A program made the position numbers and the translations under genes. A DNA stretch of 64,000 nucleotides from Reticulitermes speratus. Taxonomy: Eukaryota; Arthropoda; Insecta; Blattodea; Rhinotermitidae. The stretch lies in NCBI GenBank assembly GCA_021186555.1, contig JAJKFL010000427.1, positions 22,741,238 to 22,805,237 on the forward strand, in the 5' to 3' direction. The notes beneath the pieces are model-generated. The model saw only the letters and a list, made by a program, of their open reading frames with translations, was not told where the DNA came from and did not search any database. Shown here in pieces: positions 1 through 11,278 of this stretch. Every line of letters begins with the position of its first letter. The stretch's first letter is position 1.

Positions 1-41
1 AAGTTTACGGTCGCTTCTTGACATATGCACAACAAAAAATA

Positions 42-226
42 CAGTCGAACCCCGTTATAACGACATCGGTTTATGAGACACTACGTCTATAACGTCAGAT
101 ATTCTGTGGTACCAATAAATTCCTCACTGTTAACCATAACATTATACTCCTCGGTTTCAACAACACTCGTTTATAACGACACAAATTATTCAGTCCCCCT
201 CATGAAGTTATAACAGAGTTCGACTG
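42..226. mobile_element. pogo/Tigger-like MITE, copy 1 (185 bp)
   Basis: The ends are inverted repeats: CAGTCGAACCCCGTTATAAC at the left, and a right end whose reverse complement also starts CAGTCGAAC. TA dinucleotides flank both ends, as expected for Tc1/mariner-pogo integration. There is no coding capacity. A second copy lies in opposite orientation at 40328-40510. Family assignment comes from the terminus style and TA target only. Confidence 0.75.
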
Positions 227-505
227 TATTTAGTTTTCAGCCTCCTCCTCTTTAGTTACGTAGAAGCTGTGCCAGTTGTGTGATCTATAACTGAATACTT
301 ACAACTACGGTGGTTACTGTGCCTACCAGCGGCTGTAACAAAAACAGACTGCATTTTGTTAACACGATGTAGTTGTGTTTTTCGTAATAAACAGCCCCAT
401 TTTCCTGAACCGCTTTAAACAGACGGTCTCTGTGACGGAGAAAGACGCAGTGCATTTACTGTGAGGTAGAAACTTAAAATTTTATAGACTAGATAGACAA
501 AGACC

Positions 506-752
506 GATCCCAGTGGCCGCGCGATCTAAGGCGTGGGTCTGCGGCTGCTCGCTTGCTGCGATTGCGTGTTCGAACCCCCCCGGGGGCATGGACGTCTGTC
601 TGTTGTGAGTGTTGTGTGTTGTCAGGTACAGAAATGTCTGCGTCGGGCTGATCACTCGTCCAGAGGAGTCCTACTGAGTGTGGTGTGTCTGAGTGTGATC
701 TTGAAACCTCAAAAATGAGGGGGGCTAGGCCCACGAGGGCTGTCGAGGCATA
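506..752 (+). mobile_element. SINE-A copy (tRNA-headed SINE)
   Basis: The head has a Pol III A-box region (GGCCGCGCGATCTAAGGCG) and a B-box (GTTCGAACCC). The head resembles a class II (Leu-like) tRNA with GGTCTAAGGCG. The body holds the family-diagnostic GGAGTCCTAC and ends with GGGCTGTCGAGGCAT. Weak possible TSD: atagacaaag on the left against atagaaaag on the right. Confidence 0.85.
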
Positions 753-780
753 AATAGAAAAGTTAAAATTCTACCGCGGC

Positions 781-945
781 CGTGCCATGGCTCAGGCGGT
801 TAGCTGCCGGCCTCTCATCGAGGAATCGCCAGTTCGATCCCAGGTTACTCCACGTGAGATCTGTGCTGGACAAAGTGGCACTGGGACAGGTTTCTCTCCG
901 AGTGTGTCGGTTTTTCCCTATCAGTATCATTCCACCAATGATGCT
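781..945 (+). mobile_element. SINE-B copy, 3' truncated
   Basis: tRNA-like head with ATGGCTCAGGCGGTTAG as A-box and CAGTTCGATCCC as B-box. The family body follows (GGACAAAGTGGCACTGGGAC, then CATTCCACCAATG). The 3' tail seen in the full copy at 36873-37148 is missing. Confidence 0.8.
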
Positions 946-1174
946 CTTACCTGAAGGAAAAACGAAGCCTGGAAACACTCCAAAAAGCAATGCTCTTTCG
1001 GAAATCTGGAAACACCGAATAGAAAAATGCTTTCACTTTCTACCTTCTGCAGAAGGACGAGCGGGTACTACCTGGTTATCTTCACAGCAGGAAACTTCTC
1101 TGTTTCCCCTGTAATAATAACAAATTTACTGCCACTCACTGCACCCCACTTTCCTTATCTCTCTCTCTCTCTCT

Positions 1175-1345
1175 ATTTCTTGCTTCGAATTGGCCCAGAC
1201 GTTTATTCGCCGCCATCCTCTCACCAAATCCATGTGGGATTTGTGGTAGACAAAGAGGCATTGGGCAGGTTTCCTTCAAGGTACATCGGCTGTCCCTTGT
1301 CAGTATCATTCCACCAACGCCCCACACTCATCTTCATCTTAATGC
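1175..1345 (+). mobile_element. SINE-B body fragment without head
   Basis: Contains TTTGTGGTAGACAAAGAGGC, CATTGGGCAGGTTTCC and CATTCCACCAACG, matching the SINE-B body but without a recognisable tRNA head. It lies about 230 bp after another SINE-B copy in the same direction. It may be a partial duplicate or an independent decayed insertion. Confidence 0.55.
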
Positions 1346-1556
1346 TACTCTTATCAAAAGGACAAGCGGGCGAAGCCTCGGAACCTTCTAACAAAGCGAC
1401 GCTTCTTATGGAAGTAACGTCTCTTTCGCGCAAAGTATTACGCTCATGAAAATCAAAACGGGGAGAATAATGGGGTCTAAACGAAAAGTAACCGGAGGGG
1501 AGAAAATTTAACCGAGAACTTCACAGTTTTTTAAAGAAAAGCTGTACATGTGTGCG

Positions 1557-1777
1557 TCATAAAGGCATATAGGGGAGTGAAGTCACAGTTCCACTCATTC
1601 GTAACCGCAACACTGTATTCAGGTTGTGTTACGCTTTACGCCCCGACTGCTTTACTCCCGGTCTGGACGTTTCGGAGAGAAAAATCTCCTCCCCGTGCTG
1701 CGAATCGAATCACGATTATCCGGAAATCCATCCCGTATTGTAGTCCCAATTACTGACTGAGCTAGCCCGGGTACCTG
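1557..1777 (-). mobile_element. Old SINE-C-type copy
   Basis: Read on the minus strand it has an A-box-like CTAGCTCAGTCAGTA and a B-box-like GATTCGATTCG. Next come the family element CGTCCAGACCGG, then GTAAAGCAGTCGGGGCGT and a tail resembling that of SINE-C (CACTCCCCTATATGCC). It is strongly diverged from the young copies at 29938 and 41974. Confidence 0.6.
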
Positions 1778-3260
1778 GCCGAATTTAATGTGATCCTAAC
1801 ATCAACTTCGCTATAGCTACAGCACTTTACACCAGAACTGATAACTCCGTGTGCATCCAGCGTAGTGCTAATCTGGTAAAAGCATCGAAAGATAAAGTTA
1901 AGGCGTTGCCGCTAGGTGTCTCCACCGTGCAGCATTAAAAAAAAAGGCCACTCTAAAACACTCTTTACTTCCGACTAATGAAAACTTCGAGATGTTTAAA
2001 TCGATAGTATAAATATAAATGATTTTAAATTGACAATAACAGTAAAAGATGCGTGTTAAACTGTTGAAAAAATGTTACTGAGATAAGGAGGATTCAGTCA
2101 CAGACAGGTAATTTGTTCGTGTTATAAAGGCTGGTGCTAGGTATTATTAATGACGCCGTTTCAGTTGCAAAGGTTGTAAGGTGATAAATGAGATGGAAAG
2201 CTGGTCACGTATCGTGAGCTGGTACAAATTTGGAAAGCGGCTAATTAGGCCTCCTACCACGGCATGAGAAAACACCTGAGGGAATCCACATGAAATCTCA
2301 TTCAATAAAACTGGTACTAAAACGGAGACTGGAAGACAGGCTGAGGAACCATTAACTGCCGTCAGCGCCATCAAGCTGTGTTCACATTAAACGTCTGAAT
2401 GGGCTATCTCTCGTCTGCTCGTGCACGATGCTATAGTTCTCGAAGTTCCAGCCAAATCACATGTTACTGCCTTGACTAGCATTAACACGAGGCTACACTT
2501 TACACACATACACACATACGCCAGCAGCCACCAGTAAACTGACACACATCTGACAGCTCACAGCACTGTCCTGTTCACACAACTCAATCAGCCTCCATGA
2601 AGTAAACTGAAACCGGTCTTAAACAGAACCTGGATAGAATGGAATCATATATTTAGCGGAAAACCTTCACATTCCCGACGATCTTTAAATGCAAGTGCCT
2701 GTATTAACCGAATCAGTCTGCAACAGAAACAAATGCGGTCCTTTGCGGTTCCGTTATAGGCAGGTTTGAACTGTATTTGGACTGCAGATGGCATGTAGCC
2801 GGAGAAATGCTTCGTCTGATGTAAACGTGACTCAACTCGGGGAACAAGGAGGAACAGTGATGGGTTGGACGACCGAAGAACCGGAGCTTGTTTTCCAGCA
2901 GAGGAGGTGGGTTTCTTGTTATCCACCGGGCGCAGACAGGCTACGCGGGCCACCCAGCCTGCTACCCCAATTTATAACGAACTCCTTTTTTAGTGGGTTA
3001 AGAGGTCAGGGTGTCAAGCAAACCAGCCATCTCCATCTTGTGCCGAAATTTAAGAAAGATGGAGCTATACTTCCACATACACACTCAGGCTAATTACGGG
3101 ATGTAGCGGCAATCATGCGCCTTTTACGTTGTAAATTAGGCTACTACTGACCCCAGTAACGAGGGACAGCATATAACAAATCCTTTGATATACGACGTCC
3201 TGGCACTAAAATGGAAGAACGCAAAGTAAAATGCAAAGAAAGACAACAGAGGGCACGTAA
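1778..3260. other. No gene recognised; AT-rich anonymous DNA
   Basis: I see no supported exon, RNA gene or classifiable mobile element. The open frames are short (up to about 102 codons), overlap on both strands and match nothing I recognise. Confidence 0.5.
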
Positions 3261-4830
3261 AGCGCCTGCAGTGTCTGAAGGTCTAGTGTCTGTTACAGCA
3301 CCAGCAGTGTCTGAAGGTCTAGTGTCTGTTACAGCACCTGCAGTGTCTGAAGGCCTAGTGTCTGTTACAGCACCTGCAGTGTCTGAAGGTCTAGTGTCTG
3401 TTACAGCACCAGCAGTGTCTGAAGGCCTAGTGTCTGTTACAGCACCAGCAGTGTCTGAAGGTCTAGTGTCTGTTACAGCACCTGCAGTGTCTGAAGGTCT
3501 AGTGTCTGTTACAGCACCAGCAGTGTCTGAAGGTCTAGTGTCTGTTACAGCACCAGCAGTGTCTGAAGGTCTAGTGTCTGTTACAGCACCTGCAGTGTCT
3601 GAAGGTCTAGTGTCTGTTACAGCACCTGCAGTGTCTGAAGGTCTAGTGTCTGTTACAGCACCTGCAGTGTCTGAAGGCCTAGTGTCTGTTACAGCACCTG
3701 CAGTGTCTGAAGGTCTAGTGTCTGTTACAGCACCAGCAGTGTCTGAAGGTCTAGTGTCTGTTATAGCGCCTGCAGTGTCTGAAGGTCTAGTGTCTGTTAC
3801 AGCACCAGCAGTGTCTGAAGGTCTAGTGTCTGTTACAGCACCTGCAGTGTCTGAAGGCCTAGTGTCTGTTACAGCACCTGCAGTGTCTGAAGGTCTAGTG
3901 TCTGTTACAGCACCAGCAGTGTCTGAAGGCCTAGTGTCTGTTACAGCACCAGCAGTGTCTGAAGGTCTAGTGTCTGTTACAGCACCTGCAGTGTCTGAAG
4001 GTCTAGTGTCTGTTACAGCACCAGCAGTGTCTGAAGGTCTAGTGTCTGTTACAGCACCTGCAGTGTCTGAAGGTCTAGTGTCTGTTACAGCACCAGCAGT
4101 GTCTGAAGGTCTAGTGTCTGTTAGAGCACCTGCAGTGTCTGAAGGCCTAGTGTCTGTTACTGCACCTGCAGTGTCTGAAGGTCTAGTGTCTGTTACAGCA
4201 CCTGCAGTGTCTGAAGGCCTAGTGTCTGTTACAGCACCTGCAGTGTCTGAAGGCCTAGTGTCTGTTACAGCACCTGCAGTGTCTGAAGGCCTAGTGTCTG
4301 TTACAGCATCTGCAGTGTCTGAAGGCCTAGTGTCTGTTACAGCACCTGCAGTGTCTGAAGGCCTAGTGTCTGTTACAGCACCAGCAGTGTCTGAAGGCCT
4401 AGTGTCTGTTACAGCACCTGCAGTGTCTGAAGGCCTAGTGTCTGTTACAGCACCAGCAGTGTCTGAAGGTCTAGTGTCTGTTACAGCACCTGCAGTGTCT
4501 GAAGGCCTAGTGTCTGTTACAGCACCTGCAGTGTCTGAAGGCCTAGTGTCTGTTACAGCACCTGCAGTGTCTGAAGGCCTAGTGTCTGTTACAGCACCTG
4601 CAGTGTCTGAAGGCCTAGTGTCTGTTACAGCACCTGCAGTGTCTGAAGGCCTAGTGTCTGTTACAGCACCTGCAGTGTCTGAAGGCCTAGTGTCTGTTAC
4701 AGCACCTGCAGTGTCTGAAGGCCTAGTGTCTGTTACAGCACCTGCAGTGTCTGAAGGCCTAGTGTCTGTTACAGCACCTGCAGTGTCTGAAGGCCTAGTA
4801 CCTCTCAGAGCGCCAGCAGTGTCTAAAGGC
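3261..4830. repeat. 36-bp minisatellite, about 43 units, open on both strands
   Basis: A 36-bp unit (gcacctgcagtgtctgaagg followed by cctagtgtctgttaca) is repeated about 43 times. Because 36 is divisible by 3, one frame per strand stays open. The plus frame (3211-4866, 551 codons) has a 12-residue repeat APAVSEGLVSVT. The minus frame (3144-4967, 607 codons) has DTAGAVTDTRPS. The commonest unit variants are CCT/CCA and GGT/GGC, silent third-base changes in the plus frame and also silent in the minus frame. Units left of about 4200 mostly carry GGTCTA, units to the right almost all GGCCTA, which suggests regional homogenisation. The flanking codons resemble no known protein. I treat it as a minisatellite; a real low-complexity protein cannot be excluded. 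Confidence 0.9.
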
Positions 4831-4895
4831 GTAAGTCTGTTGCTCACAATACATGAAGTTACCTGACAAAACATTGAAAGGCGAAGTAAAGTCAC

Positions 4896-4970
4896 TATAC
4901 ACGTCGTAAAGGCATATGAAAGAGTGTAGGTAATGGTCCATTCATTCTTGACCTCGGCACTAGACAAGTG
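4896..4970 (-). mobile_element. SINE-C tail fragment
   Basis: The plus strand reads AGGCATATGAAAGAGTG ... TTGACCTCGGCACTAGA, matching the 3' tail of SINE-C read in reverse (compare 42000-42060). No head is present. Confidence 0.45.
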
Positions 4971-6119
4971 AGTGGTTATTTGTGCACCGATCCAAGTACG
5001 CCGTCAGCCGTTTCTTAATTTCCACAAAGAACAAAAAGTCACTCGGTATATGAAGAGAAAATAGTGTTTGAAACGTGACAGACCGCAGTGCAATAAACAG
5101 GCATTGCATTCCTCAGGGGTTCGGCTTTTTGCTGTTTCGTCTCACACCTACTTATGACAATACCATTTTCAGGCAAACAGCACAGGTCCTTGAATTGGGG
5201 TTGCAACTTGCATGGCTGCTAGCATAACAAAACGGCACCGGACCAAAACGGAACGAACATCCAGTCTTAAGTGGACTTCGAACCAACGAACCATTGACGC
5301 AACATGAGAACTCAGACAGCAGGTCTTTACAGACAGACCTAAAAACACATTCCTTGCTTACAATGTTCGCTTGTGTTTCCGTTGCCTGTTAACGAACAAT
5401 GTTTTTACTCCCGATGTCATGCTTTACCTCTGGGATGAGGTTTAGTCGTGGGGGCTGCCGCGGTACAGGGAGGTGAATCGATATTGCAAGATGAGGCTCT
5501 CAACACGATGACTCAGAGGAGCGTCATTTACGACACATTTCGGAGGAACATAGTGCATCTATCTTCAGGCTAACCCTGAAACGTTGGTAACTACCGAACT
5601 ACACGGTGTCATCCCAGACGACAGTATTCTTCAATAAACAAACTATCCTCTGGTAAAAAAAAATAAATTTCAAAGTCTCAAGCACCAATCAGTTCAGCTC
5701 TAATCCTCACAAACCACGCCCCCCTCCAAGGCCCACTTTAATATTATCGTACCATTCCATAGGTTCTCTAAGTGGCAAGAATGTTTGACACCCAAAACGT
5801 CAACTTTATTTTATATCCTTAAGCCTACGTATTACGCCTGTGTGAGGAACCAAAAAGACAAGTATCGTAACCATTATTAATGCACACCCTATGGCTACGT
5901 CACTAACGCTGTCAACACTGCGCAGCTGCGGACCATATGAGATACAGCACTTCATAAACACCGATATCGTCTACTGTGAGAACCAACTCACGAAATTTAA
6001 ATCCGGCCAAAGTATTCGTGTCTGCCCAACGCGCACGACTCCTGGTCACGACACTGCTATGCTCGAGTGGGAGCACGGTGTAGGGCACTGATGGCTTACA
6101 TTGCAGTGGTGATGATAAG
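4971..6119. other. Anonymous DNA with one dispersed-repeat trace
   Basis: No gene seen. Around 5517-5625 there are pieces of a dispersed repeat (GAAACGT ... CTACACGGTG.CATCCCAGA) also found near 40620, 59160 and 61200. The open frames at 5891-6136 are short and unrecognised. Confidence 0.4.
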
Positions 6120-6322
6120 TGTGCTGGCGATGACAATCGGGTTGTGCTAGCGATAACAATCGGGTTGTGCTAGCAATGACAATCGGGTTGTGCCGGCGAT
6201 GACAATTGGGCGGTGCTGGCGATAACAATCGGGCTGTGCTAGCGATAACAATCGGGCTGTGTTAGCGATGACAATCGGGTTGTGATGGCGATGACAATCG
6301 GGTTGTGTTGGCGATGTTAATC
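6120..6322. repeat. 23-bp minisatellite, about 9 units
   Basis: The unit gcgatgacaatcgggttgtg plus cta repeats with substitutions (gataac/gatgac, gggttg/gggctg). The period is not divisible by 3, so the open frames through it are incidental. Confidence 0.85.
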
Positions 6323-6762
6323 AGGTTAACGAGTACAAAGTGTAACTCAGGCACCACAGGAAGAACATGGAGTTTTACGCCGAGACGGAGGAGAAAATTA
6401 GCCACACGAAACAAACTATTTGATATGGATAAATACGGTTTCCGAGTAAAACATTTAGGAATAAAATTCATGTTAATGGTGTTTTATAAAGTCAGTTCCA
6501 ACCTCACAGAATTCAGATTGCTTCTGCCTTGCAAAGGTTCGCCTGTCTGGGGAAGACTGTCGCTATTTACACTGGAAAATGTAAATTGTGTGGAAAAACT
6601 TCAACTACAGATAAACAGGTCATATATATACATTTATATACAAGTAACCACAGCATTTTAAAGGTCCAAGTTTAGTTAAGTTCCAAGTTCACTTGTTCTT
6701 ACGTCAGGGGTGCACAAAATATCTTTCATTAACGTTCACTGTACACGGTAAAACCGCATAAA

Positions 6763-7039
6763 GTAAAGGTCACCCCATAACATGCCTATGCAGGAACAGA
6801 GGGCAGGCGGAGGTATAGCTCCAACCTATACGCAACCCGACATTAGGAGGTGGGTGGTCAGCACCACGCTTCGGCCGCTTTAACCGCCGGAAAAGAACCG
6901 ATACCCATTGTATAGGAGGCTGGTTGAGACTCAGGGCCGGTCTGGACGGGCATGGAAAATCTCGCCTCCACCGGGATTCGATCCCCGGACCGTCCAGTCC
7001 GTAAAGAGTCGCTATAATCAGTAAGCTATCCCGGCCGCC
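6763..7039 (-). mobile_element. SINE-C copy
   Basis: On the minus strand: A-box-like ATAGCTTACTGATTATAGCG, B-box GGGGATCGAATCCCGG, then GTCCAGACCGGCCCTGAG and a decayed tail. The 6-bp accgca occurs immediately left (6753) and right (7040), a possible short TSD. More diverged than the 41974 copy. Confidence 0.8.
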
Positions 7040-7224
7040 ACCGCAAATGTATACTGGTTATCTACAATTCTTAACTTATTTTGTAGTAAACTTCATTTTT
7101 ACAAGGAAAAGACACTTTTCGAACTGGCAGTATGTTCCACATTCAATAAGGCTGTTGACATTGCATGTGTCATTGCAACCTCAACGGGATATGAAAGTTT
7201 AACAAGGAAGCCTAAATACGGATT

Positions 7225-7751
7225 ATCTGTCTGTCTGTCTATCTATCTATATATATCTACCTATCTATCTACCCATCTATCTATCCATCTACCCATCTAT
7301 CTATCTACCCATCTGTCTATCTATCTATCCATCTGTCCATCTATCTATCTACCTACCCATCTATCCATCTGTTTATCTATCCATCTACTCATCTATCTAT
7401 CTACCCATCTGTCTATCTATTTATCTATCTATCTACCCATCTCTCTATCCATCTATCTACCCATCTGTCTATCTGTCTATATATCTATCTATCTACCTAT
7501 CCATCTATATATCTACCCATCTATCTATCTATCCATCTACCCATCTATCTATCTACCTACCCATCTATCTATCCATCCATCCATCTACCCATCTATCTAT
7601 CTATCTACCTACCAATCTATCAATCTATCTATCCCTCTACCCTTCTATCTGTCTGTCTGTCTCTCTGTCTATCTATGTATTTATCTATCTATCTATCGAT
7701 CTATCTACCCCTCTATCTGTCTACCCGTCTGTCTGTCTATCTATCTATCTG
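7225..7751. repeat. Compound tetranucleotide microsatellite (CTAT/CCAT/CTGT)n
   Basis: About 527 bp of tctatctatc with interspersed acccatc, ccatc and tgtctgtc variants. The frequent interruptions suggest an old, long array. Confidence 0.97.
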
Positions 7752-7846
7752 AGTTGCGTTTCATTTCAATGTGTGTCCGCCTAACACCAGGTTCTCGCGA
7801 TACACAGATTTTCTACACGTCTACTTCCATTTGGTATGCTCTGTTT

Positions 7847-7847
<1 letters not shown>

Positions 7848-7884
<37 letters not shown>
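7848..7884. repeat. (TAC)n microsatellite
   Basis: About 12 uninterrupted trinucleotide units. The frames across it give homopolymer runs (Y, T or V) and are not genes. Confidence 0.95.
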
Positions 7885-7967
7885 TACTATCACCACCACA
7901 ACCACCGTTACTACTACGATCACAACACTTAATCTTCTCTGCAATCCCATTATACATTCCTATATAC

Positions 7968-8315
7968 CAGGAGTGGCCAAACTTGCTTAACGTAAGAGCC
8001 ACATACGATAAACTTCAGATGTTTGAGAGCCGCAAGACATGAACAAATATTACACACACGTTTTTATTGTTACACGCACATTTTGTTACAAAAATTCTTA
8101 AATACATTTACTCACCATAAACATTAAACTTACGTTTTAATCCAGCGGACTCTCAGTTTATACCCGGTAAATAATTATAGAGCTTGAAAATTTTTTATTT
8201 AATTTTTATATGAATTGTAATGCAAAAAGAGGCTCAGCCAACATATTTCCGCGAGCCGCACATTATATGTCAAAGGGCCGCATGTGGCTCGCGAGCCGCG
8301 GTTTGGTCACCCCTG
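7968..8315 (+). mobile_element. hAT-type MITE family 1, copy 1 (348 bp)
   Basis: The termini are inverted (caggagtggccaaac on the left; reverse complement of the right end caggggtgaccaaac). A perfect 8-bp TSD ctatatac flanks the element (7960-7967 and 8316-8323), the hallmark of hAT transposition. The interior is AT-rich and non-coding. A second complete copy lies inverted at 33214-33560 and a 5'-truncated one at 36668-36781. Confidence 0.92.
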
Positions 8316-8323
8316 CTATATAC

Positions 8324-9272
8324 TACGTATATGTTCTCCCATAACCTCCAACAAGGCTTGCCACCTCAGTGACTAAATTACCCTATTTACATGTACCTTA
8401 AAGCAGGCATTAAACATGGATTCGTACATCGTACAGCCTGCAGGGGAAACGTCGGTGCTAACTAAATTTCACAACGGCTTTACTTTACTGTATTTCACGC
8501 AAGTAATAATGTACGAGGGGTTGGGCGGGAGAGATGGGGTGCTGCTAAGATTCGAACCGCGGTTTGATACGCAGAAAGCAAGGAACGAGCACGCAAGACT
8601 TGTTACGCGATGCTTCAGCAAACATCAGTTTAGGTTCGGTGCGTCTGCAGCGAGCGTCACATCAGGTGTTCGTCCTGCAGCATTACACAACCACGCATGT
8701 CTACAAATGAACCCACCCTCCACCACTCAGGGTCCCACGAGGAATAGCTCCATTGTAATAAATGTACATACGTACGCCCCTGCTGCGTCCCCAGACAGGG
8801 ACTGCCTGTATTGTGGACAATTGGCTGGGTGGATATCACATCAACCACACATACGTCGCGAATAAAGGACTTGCGCTGTGGATTTCAGACACGTGTGGTG
8901 ACAATCTGACATCGCTTTGCAGTCACTGCAAGTGTGTCCCCCTGACATACTACATGATAGAAGAATATGGTGGGTTGGGAAAGCAGATGGCACAGGACGG
9001 GATGCTGACAGAATGGCAGAGTGTTTTGGAACACTTAAAGATTTAACATTCTGATGATAAATAATACGTAGGTCAGGATTATGTAGTTTTAACGATGAAT
9101 AGGCCAAAAATGAAGAATACAGAACTTACGCACAATACATGACAATTCGACATTATTGAACACTGATCTTTAAAGCAGAAAACAACCGCTGTACGTAGAA
9201 CTGTACAAAAGCGATTTATGTCTAACTGACCATCAACACCCAAATCCAAATAAATCCCCCACAAGGCATCTA
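8324..9272. other. Anonymous DNA
   Basis: A 149-codon frame (8416-8865, plus) overlaps shorter frames on both strands and resembles no protein I know. I see no splice-consistent exon or repeat family member. Confidence 0.4.
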
Positions 9273-9515
9273 CAGGGTGTATTTTTCATACTTGACCGAT
9301 AAGCGCTGTCCCGACGATCTAGTGAGTTTTTGTTAGACTTTTCGAAGGTTATTATTATCACTGCGATTGTTTGTCTAGCACCCGTCATCGACTGCTAAAC
9401 CTCCCAGACACGCGGCGTATGACGCAACACTGGCAGAGCGTCGGGTTGAGCGTTGAGCCGGCGCTTATCAGTCAAGCAGGAAAAAAAGAACACCATACAG
9501 CTATCTAACGCCCTG
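9273..9515. mobile_element. Tc1/mariner-like MITE (243 bp)
   Basis: Imperfect terminal inverted repeats: CAGGGTGTATTTTTCATAC and CTTGACCGATAAGCGC on the left; the right end reverse-complemented starts CAGGGCG and contains CTTGACTGATAAGCGC. TA flanks both ends. No coding sequence. Confidence 0.65.
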
Positions 9516-9696
9516 TACCACAGTCCTTCATGAGAAGCTAACAGTTCCTCAGCCAGTCAAGCAAATCCCCGCAGTTGGTGGAAGCCAAGGTTCATTACGG
9601 TGTTCAGCCCGCAACTTGTCCATCCCTGCGACATATCAGTCCCAATTACGTCCCCCCCTCCATCCTATCCTATTTACTTAAGACTAGAGGCTATAT

Positions 9697-9931
9697 AAGT
9701 CGATCGCGGTGGCCGTCCGGTCTAAGGCGTAGGTCTGCTGGATCGCGGGTTCGAATCCCGCTGAGGGCATGGATGTTCGTCTCTTCCGTTTGTTGTATGT
9801 TGTGTAGGTGGCGACCTGTGCGACGAGCTGATCACTCGTTCAGAGGAGTCCTAAGGGATGTGTGTGATCTAGAAACCTCAACAACGAGGCGGCCTAGGCC
9901 TGATTTGGGGTGCAGAGTCAAAAAAAAAAAA
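9697..9931 (+). mobile_element. SINE-A copy with A-tail and TSD
   Basis: Head with GTCTAAGGCG and GGTTCGAATCCCGC, body with AGGAGTCCTA, and an A11 tail. gctatat precedes (9690-9696) and follows (9932-9938) it, a 7-bp target duplication. The anticodon-arm region is shortened relative to other copies. Confidence 0.88.
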
Positions 9932-10173
9932 GCTATATGAAATCCTGCCACTAACAAATTCTACTCTCTTAACTGCTGATATGTTTCTCTTCCGTACAAA
10001 AAATCTTTCCCCTAACTGATGACTATCATTTCCTCTCCATAGCAAAAAAGTATAATCACGAAGGCATCTAGCAGTCCCCTTTCATAAGGCTGGGTAGGGC
10101 GTTGTCCATCACGTGATAGCTGATTGCTCTGGAGTTTTCTTAATTCCAAGATCATACGGTGACCACGTGGTGG

Positions 10174-10432
10174 ACAGGTTTTTTTTAAGGGCCCCGCAGC
10201 AGATGCTACGGACGCACCACAGCCTTAAGGCTTATTGTGCAAACCTGTGATGAAGATGAAGAAAAAATGATCACTTTTCTTCAGTTTTACAAGTAATGGA
10301 GCACCGGTGGAATGAAATTGACAGGGAAAAACCGAAGTACTCGGGGGAAAAACCTGTCCCAGTGTCACTTTGTCCACCACAAATCATACATGGACTGACC
10401 CGGGATCGAATCCGGGCCTCCGCGGTGGGGAT
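10174..10432 (-). mobile_element. SINE-B copy with 3' domain, head truncated
   Basis: Reverse complement of the 36873-37148 copy: poly-T end (A-tail), then GGGCCCCGCAGCAGATGCTA, CCACAGCCTTAAGGCTTA, the body, and the B-box GGATTCGATCCCGG. The 5' part of the tRNA head beyond 10432 is missing. Confidence 0.85.
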
Positions 10433-10874
10433 GGACAGTGTTAGTACAGAAAGGAACTTGCTACTAATATTGGCTGCGTCGGCCAGTTCGAACTTTGATG
10501 ACATTTGATACATTTCATGAGTGGCCTGACCCACTGTCTTGCGCAGTCCCTTACAGACTCCACTTCCTGTTGCCTAACAGCTACCATTCTATTGAAAAAT
10601 TGCTACTTGTTGAATAACCGAATACACTAAAATTATGTACATTAATAACTGCACTGTCTTCATATCTGCACAGGCGTGTAGTTGCAGTATGTGACATAAC
10701 AAACATGGCGACAGCCTGACGTCATTCGTACAGTCATTGCGAGATTCGTGGTGACAGATTTCTGAGGCCTCAGTTCGCACCTCACAGAGAACACTGCCTC
10801 AGTCACACACAGGCATGCAGGTCTTCATACAAATTGTCTGTTATTTTTGTCTGACTAAACCAAAATCAGAATGA

Positions 10875-11013
10875 GTCGACAAATTTCAGTAAAAATCCCG
10901 AATACAAAATTTCACAAAAATCCGTCCGGTGGAATTCGCGCTGTTTCACGCGGCGACCAGTGGACAGAAGTAATGAGGCTAGCAGTGACTATTTGCTTCG
11001 CCAACGCGCCTAA
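10875..11013 (+). repeat. Repeat F fragment (decayed)
   Basis: Shares AAAATCCGTCCGGTGG, TTCGCGCTGTT and CGCGCCTAAAA with the dispersed repeat described at 27632-28162. Here the 5' part is lost and the middle diverged. Confidence 0.65.
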
Positions 11014-11139
11014 AACTCAAGATACTGTACTGTCATAGCCTTCCACAAGTAGACACAACTTCTAATACACAGTGGACCCACAAAAACAACTGACATAGCC
11101 TACATTTTATCTTTTGAACGTTTAATATGTACCATTATT

Positions 11140-11278
11140 TGTTGATTTGTGATTTTGTGTGATTCACTATATGGGTCCCTGATGATGGTCCCAGAATAGG
11201 GATCCGAAACATGTTGGACTGATTTTACTGTAAAAATTGTATTGTGTAATAAATAAAAGGTGTGAATTTGTTGGTTTA
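11140..11278 (+). mobile_element. Penelope-like element terminal fragment
   Basis: Carries the hammerhead-like motif at 11174-11230 and ends with aaggtgtgaatttgttggtt, an end shared with other copies in this window (compare 18940-18958). SINE-A is inserted at its very end, and the target duplication tgttggttta belongs to this fragment. Confidence 0.55.
11174..11230 (+). ncRNA. Hammerhead-ribozyme-like motif
   Basis: Order of parts: stem I ggtcc, core CTGATGA, stem II (ggtccc with gggatcc, one bulge), GAAAC, short stem III ACATGT, a U at the cleavage position, then ggact closing stem I. All canonical blocks are present. One U separates A9 from stem II, which departs from the standard core. 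Hammerheads are known from Penelope-like retroelements; activity here is inference. Confidence 0.6.

Noticed and set aside
506..600. Functional tRNA genes at the A/B-box heads
   Set aside because: Here and at other SINE heads the boxes are followed by SINE bodies and tails, and acceptor stems do not pair properly. They are SINE promoters, not tRNA genes.
3144..4967. Two overlapping long ORFs (607 and 551 codons) as genes
   Set aside because: Both are produced by a 36-bp tandem repeat without stops. The flanking unique codons match nothing and there is no splice or promoter support.
7225..7751. CRISPR-like or regulatory array
   Set aside because: Plain tetranucleotide microsatellite without spacers; a eukaryotic window in any case.
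7754..8042. ORFs with poly-Y, poly-T or poly-V
   Set aside because: Come from the (TAC)n microsatellite and the hAT MITE end.
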